From: Anthoceros angustus
Lineage: Eukaryota > Streptophyta > Anthocerotopsida > Anthocerotales > Anthocerotaceae
Length of the DNA stretch: 64,000 nucleotides
Assembly: GCA_010909165.1 (NCBI GenBank)
Contig: VJWM01000007.1
Coordinates: 682,001 to 746,000, forward strand
Direction of reading: 5' to 3'
Part shown: positions 52,201 to 64,000 of the stretch, in pieces
Numbering within the stretch: the first letter of the stretch is position 1
Layout: every line of letters starts with the position of its first letter
The notes under the pieces: generated by a model
What the model was told of the DNA's origin: nothing
The model's database searches: none
What the model saw: only the letters and a program-made list of their open reading frames with translations
Made by a program: the position numbers and the translations under genes

Positions 52201-55200
52201 CAATTGCTTTTCTTCTGGAGGATATGACACTTAACTTGCAGAGCATGACTAGCTCGCGGTTTGTGCGTGCATTTCTTGATGAGGTCAACTCGTGGGAAAG
52301 GAGATTGAGTTTGATTGGCGAGGTTATTGAAATTTGGATGCAGGTATGTACGAAATCGCTAATGGTATGTAAAGCCTAAAGCTAGTCTGCAGATAATGGG
52401 CTGGCTAAAGCATTCCTTTCATATGGATCAGGTGCAACGAAAATGGATGTATCTTGAGAGTATCTTTTGCTCAGATGACATCCGACATCAGCTGCCTGAC
52501 GAAGCCAAAAAATTTGATGTTATTGATAAGAATTGGAAAAAGATCATGACAGAGACAGCTGGCAATCCCAACATAGTAGCTGCTTGCAGTGTGGATGGAC
52601 GCTTGTCTGCTCTTGGTCTTCTGTTCCAGCAGCTTGAGAATTGTCAGAAGAGTTTGAGCGAGTAAGCTTTCTAACTTTGATCGACCTTTGTTCCTACATG
52701 GCTGCTGGATGAGTGGTATTGAACAGTCGGTGCTATATGCCCATTATTGCAGGTATTTGGATACCAAGAGAAATGCGTTTCCCAGATTTTTTTTCATATC
52801 TGATGATGAGCTCTTATCAGTTCTTGGCACATCAGACCCAAGCTCAATACAAGAGCATATGCTGAAACTATTCGACAATTGTGCAGCCTTGGTATTTGGT
52901 GATAAAATGAAATCAGTTATTGGGATGAAATCTTCAGAGTCTGAGACATTCTCGTTTAAATTAAACGTGCCTACCGATGGTGCTGTTGAGGGGTGGATGA
53001 AAGCCGTCGAGGCAGAGATGCGCCATACCCTATATGAGATATTAAAGGAAGGGGTTTATAATTATGCTAAGATTCGCCGAACCCAGTGGATTATTGACAA
53101 CCTTGGCATGGTCACACTTGTAAGCTGGGGAACTCTCTACAAGCTTTGAACCGATACGTTTCAGTGATCCCCAAGTTTTGAGGGTTGCTATGAGGTTCCT
53201 TTCCTTCATGAAGTCTGAATGTTCATCTTTCTATGTGGTCAGGCTGGAAGCCAAATTTGGTGGACCTGGGAAGTGGAAGATGCTTTCCTTAGCGTTCGAA
53301 AAGGCAATAAAAATGCTATGAAAGTCTTCAGCGTTAAGCTAACTGACCAGCTGGATGACCTGGTTACCATGGTCCGCTCAGATTTGAGTTCCTTACAAAG
53401 AAAAAAGGTGCCGTTGTGTTTGTCTCTTTTTCTTCACATTTTGGCTCACCTGCCTTCAAAGTTTTGATACACTTTAGACCACAAGCTCCGTTTTTTTCCT
53501 GATTGAAGCTGTTTTGTTTGTCGTGTATCATAGGTGAATGCTCTTATCATTATTGATGTACATGCTCGAGATATTATTGATACTTTTGTGCGCGACAGTA
53601 TATTAGACCATAGGGAATTTGCTTGGGAGAGTCAGCTACGATTCTACTGGGATAGGATAAAGGACGATACTATGATCAGGTGCTTACTACTTCTTATAGC
53701 CTTTCAGGAAAACTGGTGTGACCTTGACCTTTGTCGCATAGAAGTGTATTTTTAAAACTCTTTTTACTGAATTTTTAGACAGTGTACTGGGGAATTCCGA
53801 TATGGTTATGAATATATGGGACTGAATGGGAGGCTGGTTATTACGGCGCTAACCGATCGGTGTTACATGACTCTCACGACTGCATTGACATATCGACTTG
53901 GCGGTGCTCCAGCTGGACCTGCTGGGACAGGCAAAACTGAAACAACTAAAGATCTAGCGAAGTCTATGGCGCTACTTTGTGTTGTCTTCAATTGTGGTGA
54001 CGGACTGGACTATAAGGTTCATTAGGTTCATTTTGATTCTGTCGGACCTACTTAGTGATCCTGTCCTATATGCGTGTTTTAGGTAATCACTAGCTGTAAT
54101 AATGTCGGTATGTCGTTGTTTTTATGTAACTTGAGTTCATACCGGGTTCCTTGTGCAGGCAATGGGTTCAATATTTTCTGGGCTAGTTCAATGTGGAGCA
54201 TGGGGTTGCTTTGATGAATTTAACAGGATTGATGCTGAAGTACTTTCAGTGGTATCATCTCAAATAAAGCAAATACAGGTGAAATTATAAAATTTTTAGT
54301 TAATCATACGGAGCTTTGAGACAAGTCTAAATTCCGCTAGGAGTATGACGTGGTTTTTGTGAATCGCTAGGAAGCACTAAAGAACGGCTTGAAGAAATTT
54401 GTATTTGAAGGTAAAGAGATCGCACTTGACTCCAGGACAGGGATATTTATAACGATGAATCCCGGCTACGCTGGAAGGACAGAGCTTCCAGACAATCTGA
54501 AAGCACTGTTTCGTCCAGTGACAATGATTGTGCCAGATTTCTTACAAATTTGCGAGATTATGCTTTTCTCGGAAGGGTGAGATGAAAGCAGCTCATGCGG
54601 TTTACTAGGAAACTGAGACGTCTTGTACTGATGCATTGCACATGGGGTGTCTGATAAGAGTTTGATTGGCTTTTGCAGGTTCGGAACAGCAAAACTGCTC
54701 GCTAAGAAGATGACTGTGCTCTACAAACTTTCGAGAGAGCAGCTATCGAAGCAGTATCATTATGACTTCGGTCTACGTGCTTTGAAGTCCGTCTTGGTCA
54801 TGGCAGGGGCACTCAAACGAGGTAGCCCAGACATGAGTGAGCAGCTGGTTCTCATGCGAGCTTTAAGAGATATGAATCTTCCGAAGTTTGTGTTCGAGGA
54901 TGTGCCACTTTTTTTGGGTCTTATTAATGACCTGTTTCCGGGGCTGGATTGTCCCCGTGTTCGATATCCGCAACTCAATGACGTCGTAGAGCTGGACTTG
55001 AAGGTGAAAACACACCCTTTTACAAGATCAGAGATCTGGAATAGGACCTGGTATTGCACAAATAAATGACACAGGGAGCGTGCTTGCATCCTGAGCATTC
55101 GAGTCTTTCTTTTGCGTATGACATTCTCATTTCACGTGGCATATATACGAACGTTCAGTTCTTGAGAGGCTGTTCTACCCTGTCTATGATGTAGGAACAT

Positions 55201-58200
55201 GGTTACCAAGTCATGACAGAGCCCAGTGGTCAGGTGGATAAGGTGATACAGTTGTATGAGACGATGCTCACTCGTCACACTACTATGGTGGTTGGTCCAA
55301 CTGGTGGAGGAAAGAGTGTTGTCATTCATAGTCTGGCACGAGCTCAAACAAGACTGAACTTCCCAACGAAGCTCCACATTATTAATCCTAAAGCTCAACC
55401 GACTAGTGAATTGTATGGATTGATGGGTAAACTATTCTTGTGGCCTCAGTAGCTTCTCCAACCGACAGTTGTGGTAGGTCCACTCACATTGTTGACCGAC
55501 AACAGATCCGGATACTCGTGACTGGACGGATGGACTGCTGTCGAGCATATTCCGGGAAATCAACAAACCCACGACCGTGGAGAAGAATGACCGAAACTAT
55601 CTTGTGTTTGATGGTGATGTTGATGCATTGTGGGTGGAGGACATGAACAGTGTCATGGATGACAACAAACTGCTCACACTGCCAAACGGAGAGCGCATTC
55701 GGCTTAGAGACAGTTCGAAGCTGCTATTTGAGGTTTGTACAGATTTCCCACAGTAGAGTAGCCAATGTGCATCTTTTTGTCTGGGTTTTCCAATCTCTCC
55801 AATTGGCAGGTGGCAGACTTGCAGTATGCTTCCCCAGCTACTGTAAGCAGGTGTGGAATGGTATATGTTGACAACAAAAATCTAGGCTATCGGCCCTTCA
55901 TATGGAAATGGTGCAATTCTCGCAAAAAGTAAGCTGAAGCAGGCCCTGAAGTTCTCTTGTTTGCCTTAGAGCCATACGGTTGGGTTTCACCTCACACGAT
56001 GATTACAGGGCAGAAGAAGCCGATGTTCTGAGAGATCTAATGGACAAATATGTAAAGAGGTGCATAGACTTCATCCTGGAGGGACTTGCAGATGATGTAA
56101 TCACCATGCCATTGCAGCAGACAATTCCTTTAACCAATCTGAACATGGTGATCCAGCTATGCACTCTTTTGGAGGTTATCCTGACCGAGGACACAACAGT
56201 TTGTAATCCCACGGTCTGGACTGAACACCAATTTTTTGGCTGAGGTACCACGTTTTTGGGGATATAGGCTTTAACTGCGAGCTCATATTCTGTTTGGGAT
56301 GGACTGTGAATATTTTCAGACGCTGGAGGCCTTGTTCGTTTTCTGCTTGATATGGTCTCTTGGGGGAACCATCGTGCAATCAGGCGCAATCAAGGACCGT
56401 GACCGCTTTGAAAAGTTCGTGAAAGGTTGTGCTTGCATTGGCACAAGTTCCGGTGATCCTGTTCCACCATCCCAACTTCCTGAGTCATCCCTTTATGAGT
56501 ACTGCTTCAATACACAGGATCTGCAGTGGCGATCCTGGAAATCTATGGTTCCAGACTACGTGGTACAGTAGGATGCTTGTGATTCCATTTGCCTGGGGAT
56601 CTCGACCTATACTCCCTCTTCTGAGCTCTCTAACTTGGTTTCCTTGGCGCCTACAGCCACCTCCAGACAAAGTGTTCAGCAAAATATTGGTACCGACTGT
56701 GGACACCTTGCGTTCTACTCATCTTTTGGATACTTTGGTCAAGGTGAGAGTCCTCCACCTGCTAATCCACAGTGGGTGTCTGCAACTAGCTAGCTCCAGT
56801 AAGCTGCCTGAGGATCTGGTGTTAGGGCTGATTGGAGGAGCTCTGATATTTCAGGCACGGAGAGCTGTGCTGTTTATTGGAGAGAGTGGAACAGCAAAGA
56901 CTGTAGCAATTCAGAAATACTTCAGTGGCTTGCCCACTGCTAGTTACCTCATTCTAGGAATGAATTTCAGCAGCCGAACAACATCAATGGATGTTCAGCT
57001 AATGGTTGAAGACGCTGTGGAAAAGCGAACAAAGGTCTGTGCATGCCTTCTTTAACTCTCTAAATTTGTGCTGCGGATGCTCTTATAATTCATAAGAAGT
57101 TGGATCTTGTGCAGGATACATACGGCCCACCAATGGGCAGAACCATGATAGTTTTCATTGATGACCTGAATATGCCCAGAGTGGATACATATGGGACCCA
57201 GCAGCCAATTGCGATGCTAAAGCTCTTAATCGAGCGTGGTGGTATTTATGATAGAGGGTAGGGTTCTCTAATTTGTTCTCTGTGCAATAGAATGGCTGGA
57301 TTTGCCTTGGTTGGCTCCATCCTCATACAGCAGGGCTTGACATCAACACACTCTGCTCAAACTGCAGGAAGGAGCTGAACTGGAAGAACATGAAGGACAT
57401 CCAGTTTGTGGGAGCAATGGGGCGACCAGGTGGAGCAAGAAACCCTGTTGATCCCCGATTCATCTCTCTGTTCAGCTGCTTTGAGATTCAATTTCCTTCA
57501 AACGCATCGCTTTCCCACATATACAATGCCATTTTAGAGGCTCATGTGAAGAACCTTGTAGCGGAAATCCAGGTCTCTTTCTATTCCTCAAGATGTCCTA
57601 CAACTGGATGTTGTATTATCATGTTCCCAGCTTCACTGCTGGATTTATCAGCAAGCAGAGTTGAGGATTTTGATTCACCCTTCAGCAAGCATTTGACTGT
57701 TTGACTTTGTTGGCAGGATCTTGCAGGAGCAATCACTGACCTGACGCTCGGCTTGTACAACTATGTTATTGACAAATTACCGCCGACCCCATCTAGATTC
57801 CACTATATTTTCAATCTGCGTGATTTGAGTCGTATTTATGAAGGCCTATGTTTGTCAACACCTGATAGAGTTAAAACTGCCACGCAAATGCTGCGCTTGT
57901 GGCGAAATGAATGTCTTAGAATTTTCTATGACCGATTGATCAACGACAGGGACAAGGAAATCGTTGAGGTACATCGACAATCTGCCATTGGGATAGTGTA
58001 TTCTCCGTTCTTCAAATTTTCAATCTTGTTCGTCGTAATGCACACTGTGTCCTGCCTGTCACAGACAAAACTTTCTGAGCTGCTTAACCAGAAGCACGCA
58101 GCTATAGTAGAACCAATCCTGGCGAATCCTATTTTATTTGGAGACTATCGCCTAGCCCTTCATCCTGGAGAAGCAAGGTTGTATGAAGATCTCGGCAACT

Positions 58201-61200
58201 TCGAGCGGGTGAAGAACCTGTTTGAGGAGATACTGGATGAATACTGTCTTGTGAACAAGAAGATGAATCTCGTTATGTTTGAAGATGCTCTGGAACACCT
58301 TACTCGGATTCATCGCATTTTGCGCCTCGAACAGGTAAATCTGTGCGTAGTATCTAAGTCAACCATGTCAGTTATTTGCCTCAGATCTTTAATTGGAGCC
58401 TCACATTGTACATATAGGGAAACACTCTCCTCGTAGGAGTGGGAGGAAGCGGCAAGAAAAGCCTTTCAAAACTAGCAGGTTTTGCTGCAGGATGCAAAAG
58501 TTTTGAAATCACATTAACACGTGGTTACAATGAAGAACTGTTCCGTGAGGACCTTAAGAAGCTGTATTCCATATTGGGCGTGGAAAATTTGCCCGTCGCA
58601 TTTCTGTTTACTGATGCACATGTCGCAGACGAGGGTTTCCTAGAACTTATCAACAATATGCTGACTTCTGGCATGGTGCCAGCCTTATTTAAAGAAGATG
58701 AAAAAGATGGAATGATCGGCCAGGTATGGCATGTTGTCCAACGGTGTTGTTTTCCTTTGGCGAACATGTGCAACGCTTGCTACTGAACCTTTACCATTAA
58801 ATCCTATGCAGGTGAGGGAAGCTGTTACCGCAGCAGGTATTGTGGACACAAAAGAAAATTGCTGGGGATATTTCATAAGCAGGTGTAGAAGAAATCTTCA
58901 CCTTATTCTGGCGATGTCACCTGTTGGAGACACTTTAAGAACCAGATGCCGAAATTTTCCGGGACTGGTATAGCCGCCGACTTCGCACCACGAACTTCCT
59001 GCCCAGCATTAAGAACTTGGGTTGTGATCTGCTAAAACTGGCTGCATACTCGTCTGTTACATATACGCAGGTTAATAACTGCGTAATTAACTGGCTGAGC
59101 CCGTGGCCCGAAGAAGCGCTCAAGTCTGTAGCCTCTGTGTTTTTAGCAGAAGTGGACCTTCCGGATGAGCTGCGTGAGCCTATTTTGGAGCACATAGTCA
59201 TGGTCCATCAGTCAGTCTGTAGACTTAGTGAGGTGTTTGAGCAACAGATGCGGAGGCACAATTATGTCACTCCAAAGAACTTTTTGGATTTCATTATAAA
59301 TTATCGTAATGCGTTGAAGACAAACAGGAAAAACAACGCTGATATGTGTAAAAGACTTGATGGAGGGCTGCAGAAACTTATACAAGCCGCCCAAGAAGTT
59401 GCTGTCATGCAGGTGGAATTGGCGACATGGGAGTGGATACAAGGTCCGGCTTTAGGACCCTAAAGCGCTAACAAGTTACTTGTTTGATATGACAGGTGAC
59501 TCTTGCAGATGCAAAAGTGGTGGTAGATGAGAAAACAAACCAATGCAACGCCTTGCTGGAGGTCATCAGGTTTATACACATTCCCCGACCTCTGTAGTCC
59601 GCTTTCGTGCGTCAGGCGGGTGTATACATTCGTTAACAACTGTTTAACTGGTGACCTATCAGTCGAAATACAGCTGAAGTGCAAAGTAAACAAGCAGTTG
59701 CGCAAGAAAAGCAATCTGACCTCGCCAAACAAGGGGAGTTGATTACCAAGGAAAAGGGGGAAGCAGAGATAGCTCTTGCTGAGGCTCTCCCAGCCCTTGA
59801 AGCTGCTGCAGAGGCCTTGAACAACTTGAAGAAGGATGAGATCACTGAGATCCGGTCCTTCGCCAAACCCCACATATTAGTGCAGAAGGTAATATCACTC
59901 AGTCAACTTCCGCAGATCTTCTTGCTGCCGGGTGCAAACGTTTTCACTGGGGCCCTTGTTCCAGGTCTGTGAATGCGTCGTAATACTCAAAGGCATCAAG
60001 GATGTCTCCTGGAAGGGCGCCAAGGCAATGATGGCTGACAATAGGTTTCTAGCCACGTTGCAGGAGTTTGACAAAGACAACATCAACGAGAAACAGGTAT
60101 CCACAGAAACCACGGTCTGTCAGCTCCTGCCAGAATGTGTGTGATGACACTTTGATGGACGATGTCCCAGATCAGGGCCTTGAAGGAGTATTTCAAAGAT
60201 CCAAAGTTGTCGTTGGAGGATGTTTCAACGGTGTCCACAGCTGGAGCTGGATTGCTTCGTTGGGTTATTGCGATGATGAACTACTATGCAATAGCAAAAG
60301 TTGTGCAACCCAAACGTCTGGCTGTCGCCACAGCCGAGAAAAACCTTCGGAATGCTCAGACTGAACTGGAAAGAATAGTAGCAGAGGTCTGTAACACAGT
60401 CATGTAGAGCTTGGGACTGCAGTTTGCGGACTTTACTTTCCCATCCCTCTTGGTGCACGGCTTGGTGTAGCAGGTCCCTCGACGCTGATCCCTGACTTCT
60501 ATTGCAGATAACCCAACTTTCCGCTCAATTACAAGGTTTAAGTAAACAGTTCGAAGGGAGTACCGCCGAGCAGCAGGACCTGAAGTCAAAAGCAGATCTC
60601 ATGGAAAAGCGACTGGATGCAGCTGAAAGGCTTATCACTGGTCTTGGTTCAGAGCGTGTCCGATGGACAAAGGATATCGAAGATCTGGCAGTCGCGAAAG
60701 AGAAGTTCTTGGGTGACTGCTTGGTGACTTCTAGTTTTCTCAGGTACTTTCTCGATCAGACAAAAATAATCAGGGAGAGGGCAAGCCATGAGTTTGGTGA
60801 AGTGCAATCTGCCCGTTTGGATTACGTTCCCTTCTGCTCTAATGGCTTGGGGTCTCCATGTCGCAGCTATACAGGAGCTTTCACTGTAGACTTCAGAAAC
60901 CAGATGCTGTTTGACATCTGGCTACCCGACCTGAAAGCCAAAGCAGTCCCCACCACAGATCCGTTTCGATTGGAATCCTTGCTGACTAGTGAGGTGGAGA
61001 TCAGCAGATGGGTCAATGAAGGGCTTCCTTCAAATGACCTGTCCATACAAAATGGCATTCTCACCACGAGATCTTCACGGTTCCCCCTTTGCATCGACCC
61101 CCAAATGCAGGTGCCAATGTGCTTGCTTGTGCTCCTTAGATTGCAAACATCGTATACTATGTCACCTTATTTCGCGATCGACTGCAGGCAATAAACTGGA

Positions 61201-64000
61201 TAAAGAGGAAAGAAGGAAAACAACTGGAAGGACGAGTCAGATCCTTCAATGACTCTGATTTCCTCAAGCAGCTGGAACTTGCTATCCAGTATGGATTCCC
61301 GTTCATGTTTGAGAACGTTGACGAGTACATTGATCCTGTCATAGATCCGGTTTTGGAAAAGCTTACAGTTTCAGGACCCGGTGGACGAAAAACAATCAAA
61401 CTTGGGGATAAAGACATTGAATGGGTAAATGTCGGCTATGACTTGGAAGGTGTAAAAGTGAGTTGAGCGGGAATTTACGCGTTGTATATTGTGCAGGATG
61501 ATGGGTTTCGCCTTTACATGATCAGTAAATTACCGAACCCGCATTATGGACCTGAAATATCAGGGAAGACAATGATTATCAACTATAGTGTGACCGAACA
61601 AGGCCTCACGTCACAACTGCTAAACGCTACAGTAAGCCTAGTAACGTTGTGCAGCTCTTTTGTGCTGCTGCATCAGATCCATACTCTGAGAGTCGAGCTC
61701 TAACTCAGGTTAGGCATGAAAGACCGGATTTGGAAGAACAGAGGGAGAATTTAGTACGGGATACAAGTGAAAATAAGACCCTCCTCAAACAGTTGGAAGA
61801 TACCCTTCTTCGAGTAAAGAGAAAAATTACATTAGTTTAAGCTAAATTTTATATATTCATATTTTTTTATACATGTGGGGTTTGTCTTCCAGGAGTTGAG
61901 TAATGCGACAGGAAATATTTTAGATAATGAAGAACTTATAACTACTTTAGAAAATACTAAAGGCAAGGCATCAGAAATCTCACAGAAGTTGGCTTTGGCA
62001 CGAGATACCGCTGTTGAAATTGAACAGGTACTTATGTTTTACATATGTACAAATTAAAGATCTCCATACGGGTATCGATATGGAAGCTAATAAAAATGTC
62101 ACAATGATTCTTGTATAGCTACGATCACGGTATACATCTGCAGCGAAACGAGGTGCAATCCTATTTTTTGTGATGTCAGCACTCTCCGCCATCAACAATA
62201 TGTATGAATATTCTTTATCGTCTTTCCTATCGGTATTTCAAATATCTCTTGCTACAAGCAAAAGAGATGCCACTCTGGAAGGACGATTACGCAATATTAT
62301 TGATGCCCTTACTTATGATGTGTATAACTATACGTGTACTGGACTTTTTGAGAAACACAAGTTGATGTTGTCATTTCACATGACTAGTAGAATTATGGAT
62401 GGAGAAAAGAATTTGAACCATGAACAGCTAGGCTTCTTCTTGAAAGGAAACTTGTCTCTAGAAAAGTCAGCTATTTTGCGCCCTTATGATTGGATGCCCG
62501 ATCAAGGTTGGCAGGATATGGTACGGATGATGGATTTGGGTGGTCAGTTTAAGGAGTTGGCAGAACATTTTCAAATTAATGAGAATGAGAATGGTTGGAG
62601 ACTATGGTACGATGAAGAAAAACCTGAAGATGTTCCACTACCTGGAGGGTTTAGCGAAAGGCTCAATACCTTTGAGCTTCTACTAGTATTGCGGTGTTTT
62701 AGGATTGATAGAATAACTGTTGCGCTCACAGTAAGTAAGGTTTCACATATCATAAAATCATTTTATTATACTTTTATTGATTCAAAGTAATATGACATAT
62801 ATTATGGTATTTGCAGAAATATGTTATGGAGAAAATGGGGGAGAAGTATGTGATCCCCCCGGTATTGGACTATAAGACAGTCCATCGGCAAAGCTCGGCG
62901 TTAACGCCTATTGTCTTTATTTTAAGCCCCGGCGCTGATCCTGCATTTGATGTATTTAATCTTGGAGAAGAAATGGGCTTCAAAGCGGGGGCTAAACTCA
63001 AGTATATGGCATTGGGTCAGGGCATGGGTCCTAAAGCGCAAGAGATGATTGAGACAGGATCTTCGCGTGGCTTATGGGTGATGTTGCAAAACTGTCACCT
63101 TCTACCCTCGTGGTTGAAGACCCTGGAAAAAATATTAGAAAAACTACTAAAACCACATGAGGATTTCCGATTGTGGCTCACAACCGAACCTACATCAACC
63201 TTTCCTCTTGGTATCCTACAAAGGAGCTTAAAAGTGGTGACAGAGCCCCCGAATGGCCTCAAGCTAAACATGAAATCATCATATGCAAAAATCACGGAAG
63301 AAGGACTTGCAGACTGTCCTCACCCGGCTTTTCGAACACAAGTATGTTATGTTGATGAAGTTGCGCGCAAGTTAAAACAAGAAAACAAAATGAACAAGGT
63401 TATTGAGCATTTGATGTGGGTAGCAGGTGTACGTCCTGGCCTTCTTCCATGCGGTGGTGCAAGAAAGACGCAAATATGGACGACTTGGATGGAATGTAGC
63501 GTACGATTTCAACGAGACCGACATGAGAATCAGGTAAGTAATTACGCATATGGTGAGGCAAGCATAAGAAAATTGATTTGGGCGAGAGTGAAGAGAGCTC
63601 CGCGGCGTTTGCTGGTTTGGTGATGCAGCATGGCGTTGATCTCCACGTATCTGAGAAAAGCTTGGGACAACAAGGATGACACCATTCCTTGGGGCACACT
63701 GCGGTACTTGATCGGAGAAGCCATGTACGGTGGGCGTGTGTCAGACTCGTTCGATCGCCGAATCTTGAAGACATACCTGGACGAATACTTGGGGGACTTC
63801 CTGTTCGATAAGTTCCACCCTTTCATCTTCTTCACGGGTCACGATGGGGTGAGCTACGAGCTTCCACCGTCCGGACCCAGAGACACCTACGTGCAGATGA
63901 TCGAGTCCCTTCCCATCGTCCAAACTCCCGAAGTGTTCGGATTGCACCCCAACGCTGACATCAGCTACTACACCACCACCACCAAAATGACGTGGAGAGG
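43289..64000 (+). CDS. DNAH10: Axonemal dynein heavy chain, DNAH10 / I1 (dynein f) 1-alpha type, 3' end beyond window
   Basis: About 65-70 exons encode more than 3,800 residues. The tail matches DNAH10 in order: [48 protein letters not shown] and [12 protein letters not shown]. Then come the linker ([13 protein letters not shown].., [11 protein letters not shown]) and six-AAA motor: AAA1 P-loop [10 protein letters not shown] (53915) with [11 protein letters not shown]2 GPTGGGKS (55294), AAA3 GESGTAKT (56879) with IDDLNMP, and AAA4 GVGGSGKKS (58436). The stalk and microtubule-binding region spans ~59.3-60.7 kb, then AAA5/6 and part of the C-terminal domain ([29 protein letters not shown]). It drives inner-arm motion in sperm flagella. 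The first exon is Lys/Ala-, Pro- and Ala-rich with frame breaks. Exons near 48.8-48.95 kb are uncertain. Confidence 0.92.
43415..43501 (+). repeat. 29-residue polyproline tract in the dynein N-terminus
   Basis: CCA/CCT/CCG/CCC codons run for 87 nt after a Lys/Ala/Gly-rich start ([14 protein letters not shown]..). Codons are mixed, so it is not a simple triplet expansion. The reading frame changes shortly after the tract. Confidence 0.85.
43951..44098 (+). repeat. 27-bp tandem repeat encoding Ala/Pro/Ser, in dynein exon 1
   Basis: Five to six copies of a 27-30-bp unit (GGCGCCAGCCGCAGCAGCAG then CCGCGTC) translate as SAPAAAAAA. They extend an Ala/Pro/Ser/Thr-rich stretch that begins near 43745. 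Confidence 0.85.
45111..45168 (+). repeat. (GGAAATG)n microsatellite in a dynein intron
   Basis: Eight near-perfect copies of the 7-mer GGAAATG lie in the intron after the exon ending in IGRETEK, starting about 16 nt past its donor. Confidence 0.92.

Noticed and set aside
43289-64000. Dynein gene as a pseudogene because of N-terminal frame changes
   Set aside because: All four P-loops, the stalk and dozens of phase-consistent exons are intact; breaks are confined to the low-complexity first exon.

Overview
The window is nuclear DNA of a streptophyte, most likely a compact seed-free land plant. Several things point this way. Genes carry many short GT-AG introns (mostly 75-180 nt). Several protein families are plant-specific: a PUB62/63-type U-box protein, a plant CorA-like protein, a P-class PPR protein with a plastid-type N-terminus, a debris copy of a PLS-type PPR, and an HSFA1-type heat-shock factor. 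Telo-box promoter motifs are present. An axonemal dynein heavy chain implies flagellated sperm. Hornwort or Selaginella-grade plants would fit; the sequence alone does not settle the species.

Layout, left to right. 0-5 kb: the 5' end of MUS81 (minus), divergent from an adenylate kinase (plus), then a convergent U-box E3 ligase (minus). 5.5-8.3 kb: a CorA-like membrane protein (minus) and a decayed PPR fragment. 8.5-12.2 kb: a PLP-homeostasis protein (minus) and an intronless signal peptide peptidase (minus), the latter divergent from a CGR1-type ribosome-biogenesis gene (plus). 12.8-18.2 kb: an MPK4-like MAP kinase (plus) and an HSFA1-like factor (minus), with three diverged tandem repeats between them. 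18.6-24.9 kb: a decayed LINE-type retroelement (minus) whose successive segments are each present two or three times in tandem. 24.9-25.6 kb: a very GC-rich low-complexity block. 25.6-30.3 kb: an AT-richer island without a recognisable gene, holding a ~130-bp satellite and a 15-bp minisatellite. 30.6-43 kb: alanine aminotransferase (plus), a 19-motif PPR protein (plus), pyrrolidone-carboxylate peptidase (minus) and CARM1/PRMT4 (plus). 43.3-64 kb: a roughly 65-70-exon axonemal dynein heavy chain orthologous to DNAH10 (I1/f inner arm, alpha chain), truncated at the right edge.

The genes are mostly unrelated housekeeping, signalling and repair genes, and I found no operon-like system. The points that most deserve a second look are the stuttered LINE, a possible 28-nt intron (or an indel) in the CorA-like gene, the Pro/Ala-rich and frame-disrupted N-terminus of the dynein, the retained I1 dynein itself, the intronless SPP, and promoter motifs that match the function of their gene (E2F site at MUS81, telo-box at CGR1). 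Exon boundaries were assigned by hand from splice consensus, reading-frame continuity and similarity to remembered family sequences; no alignment was run.
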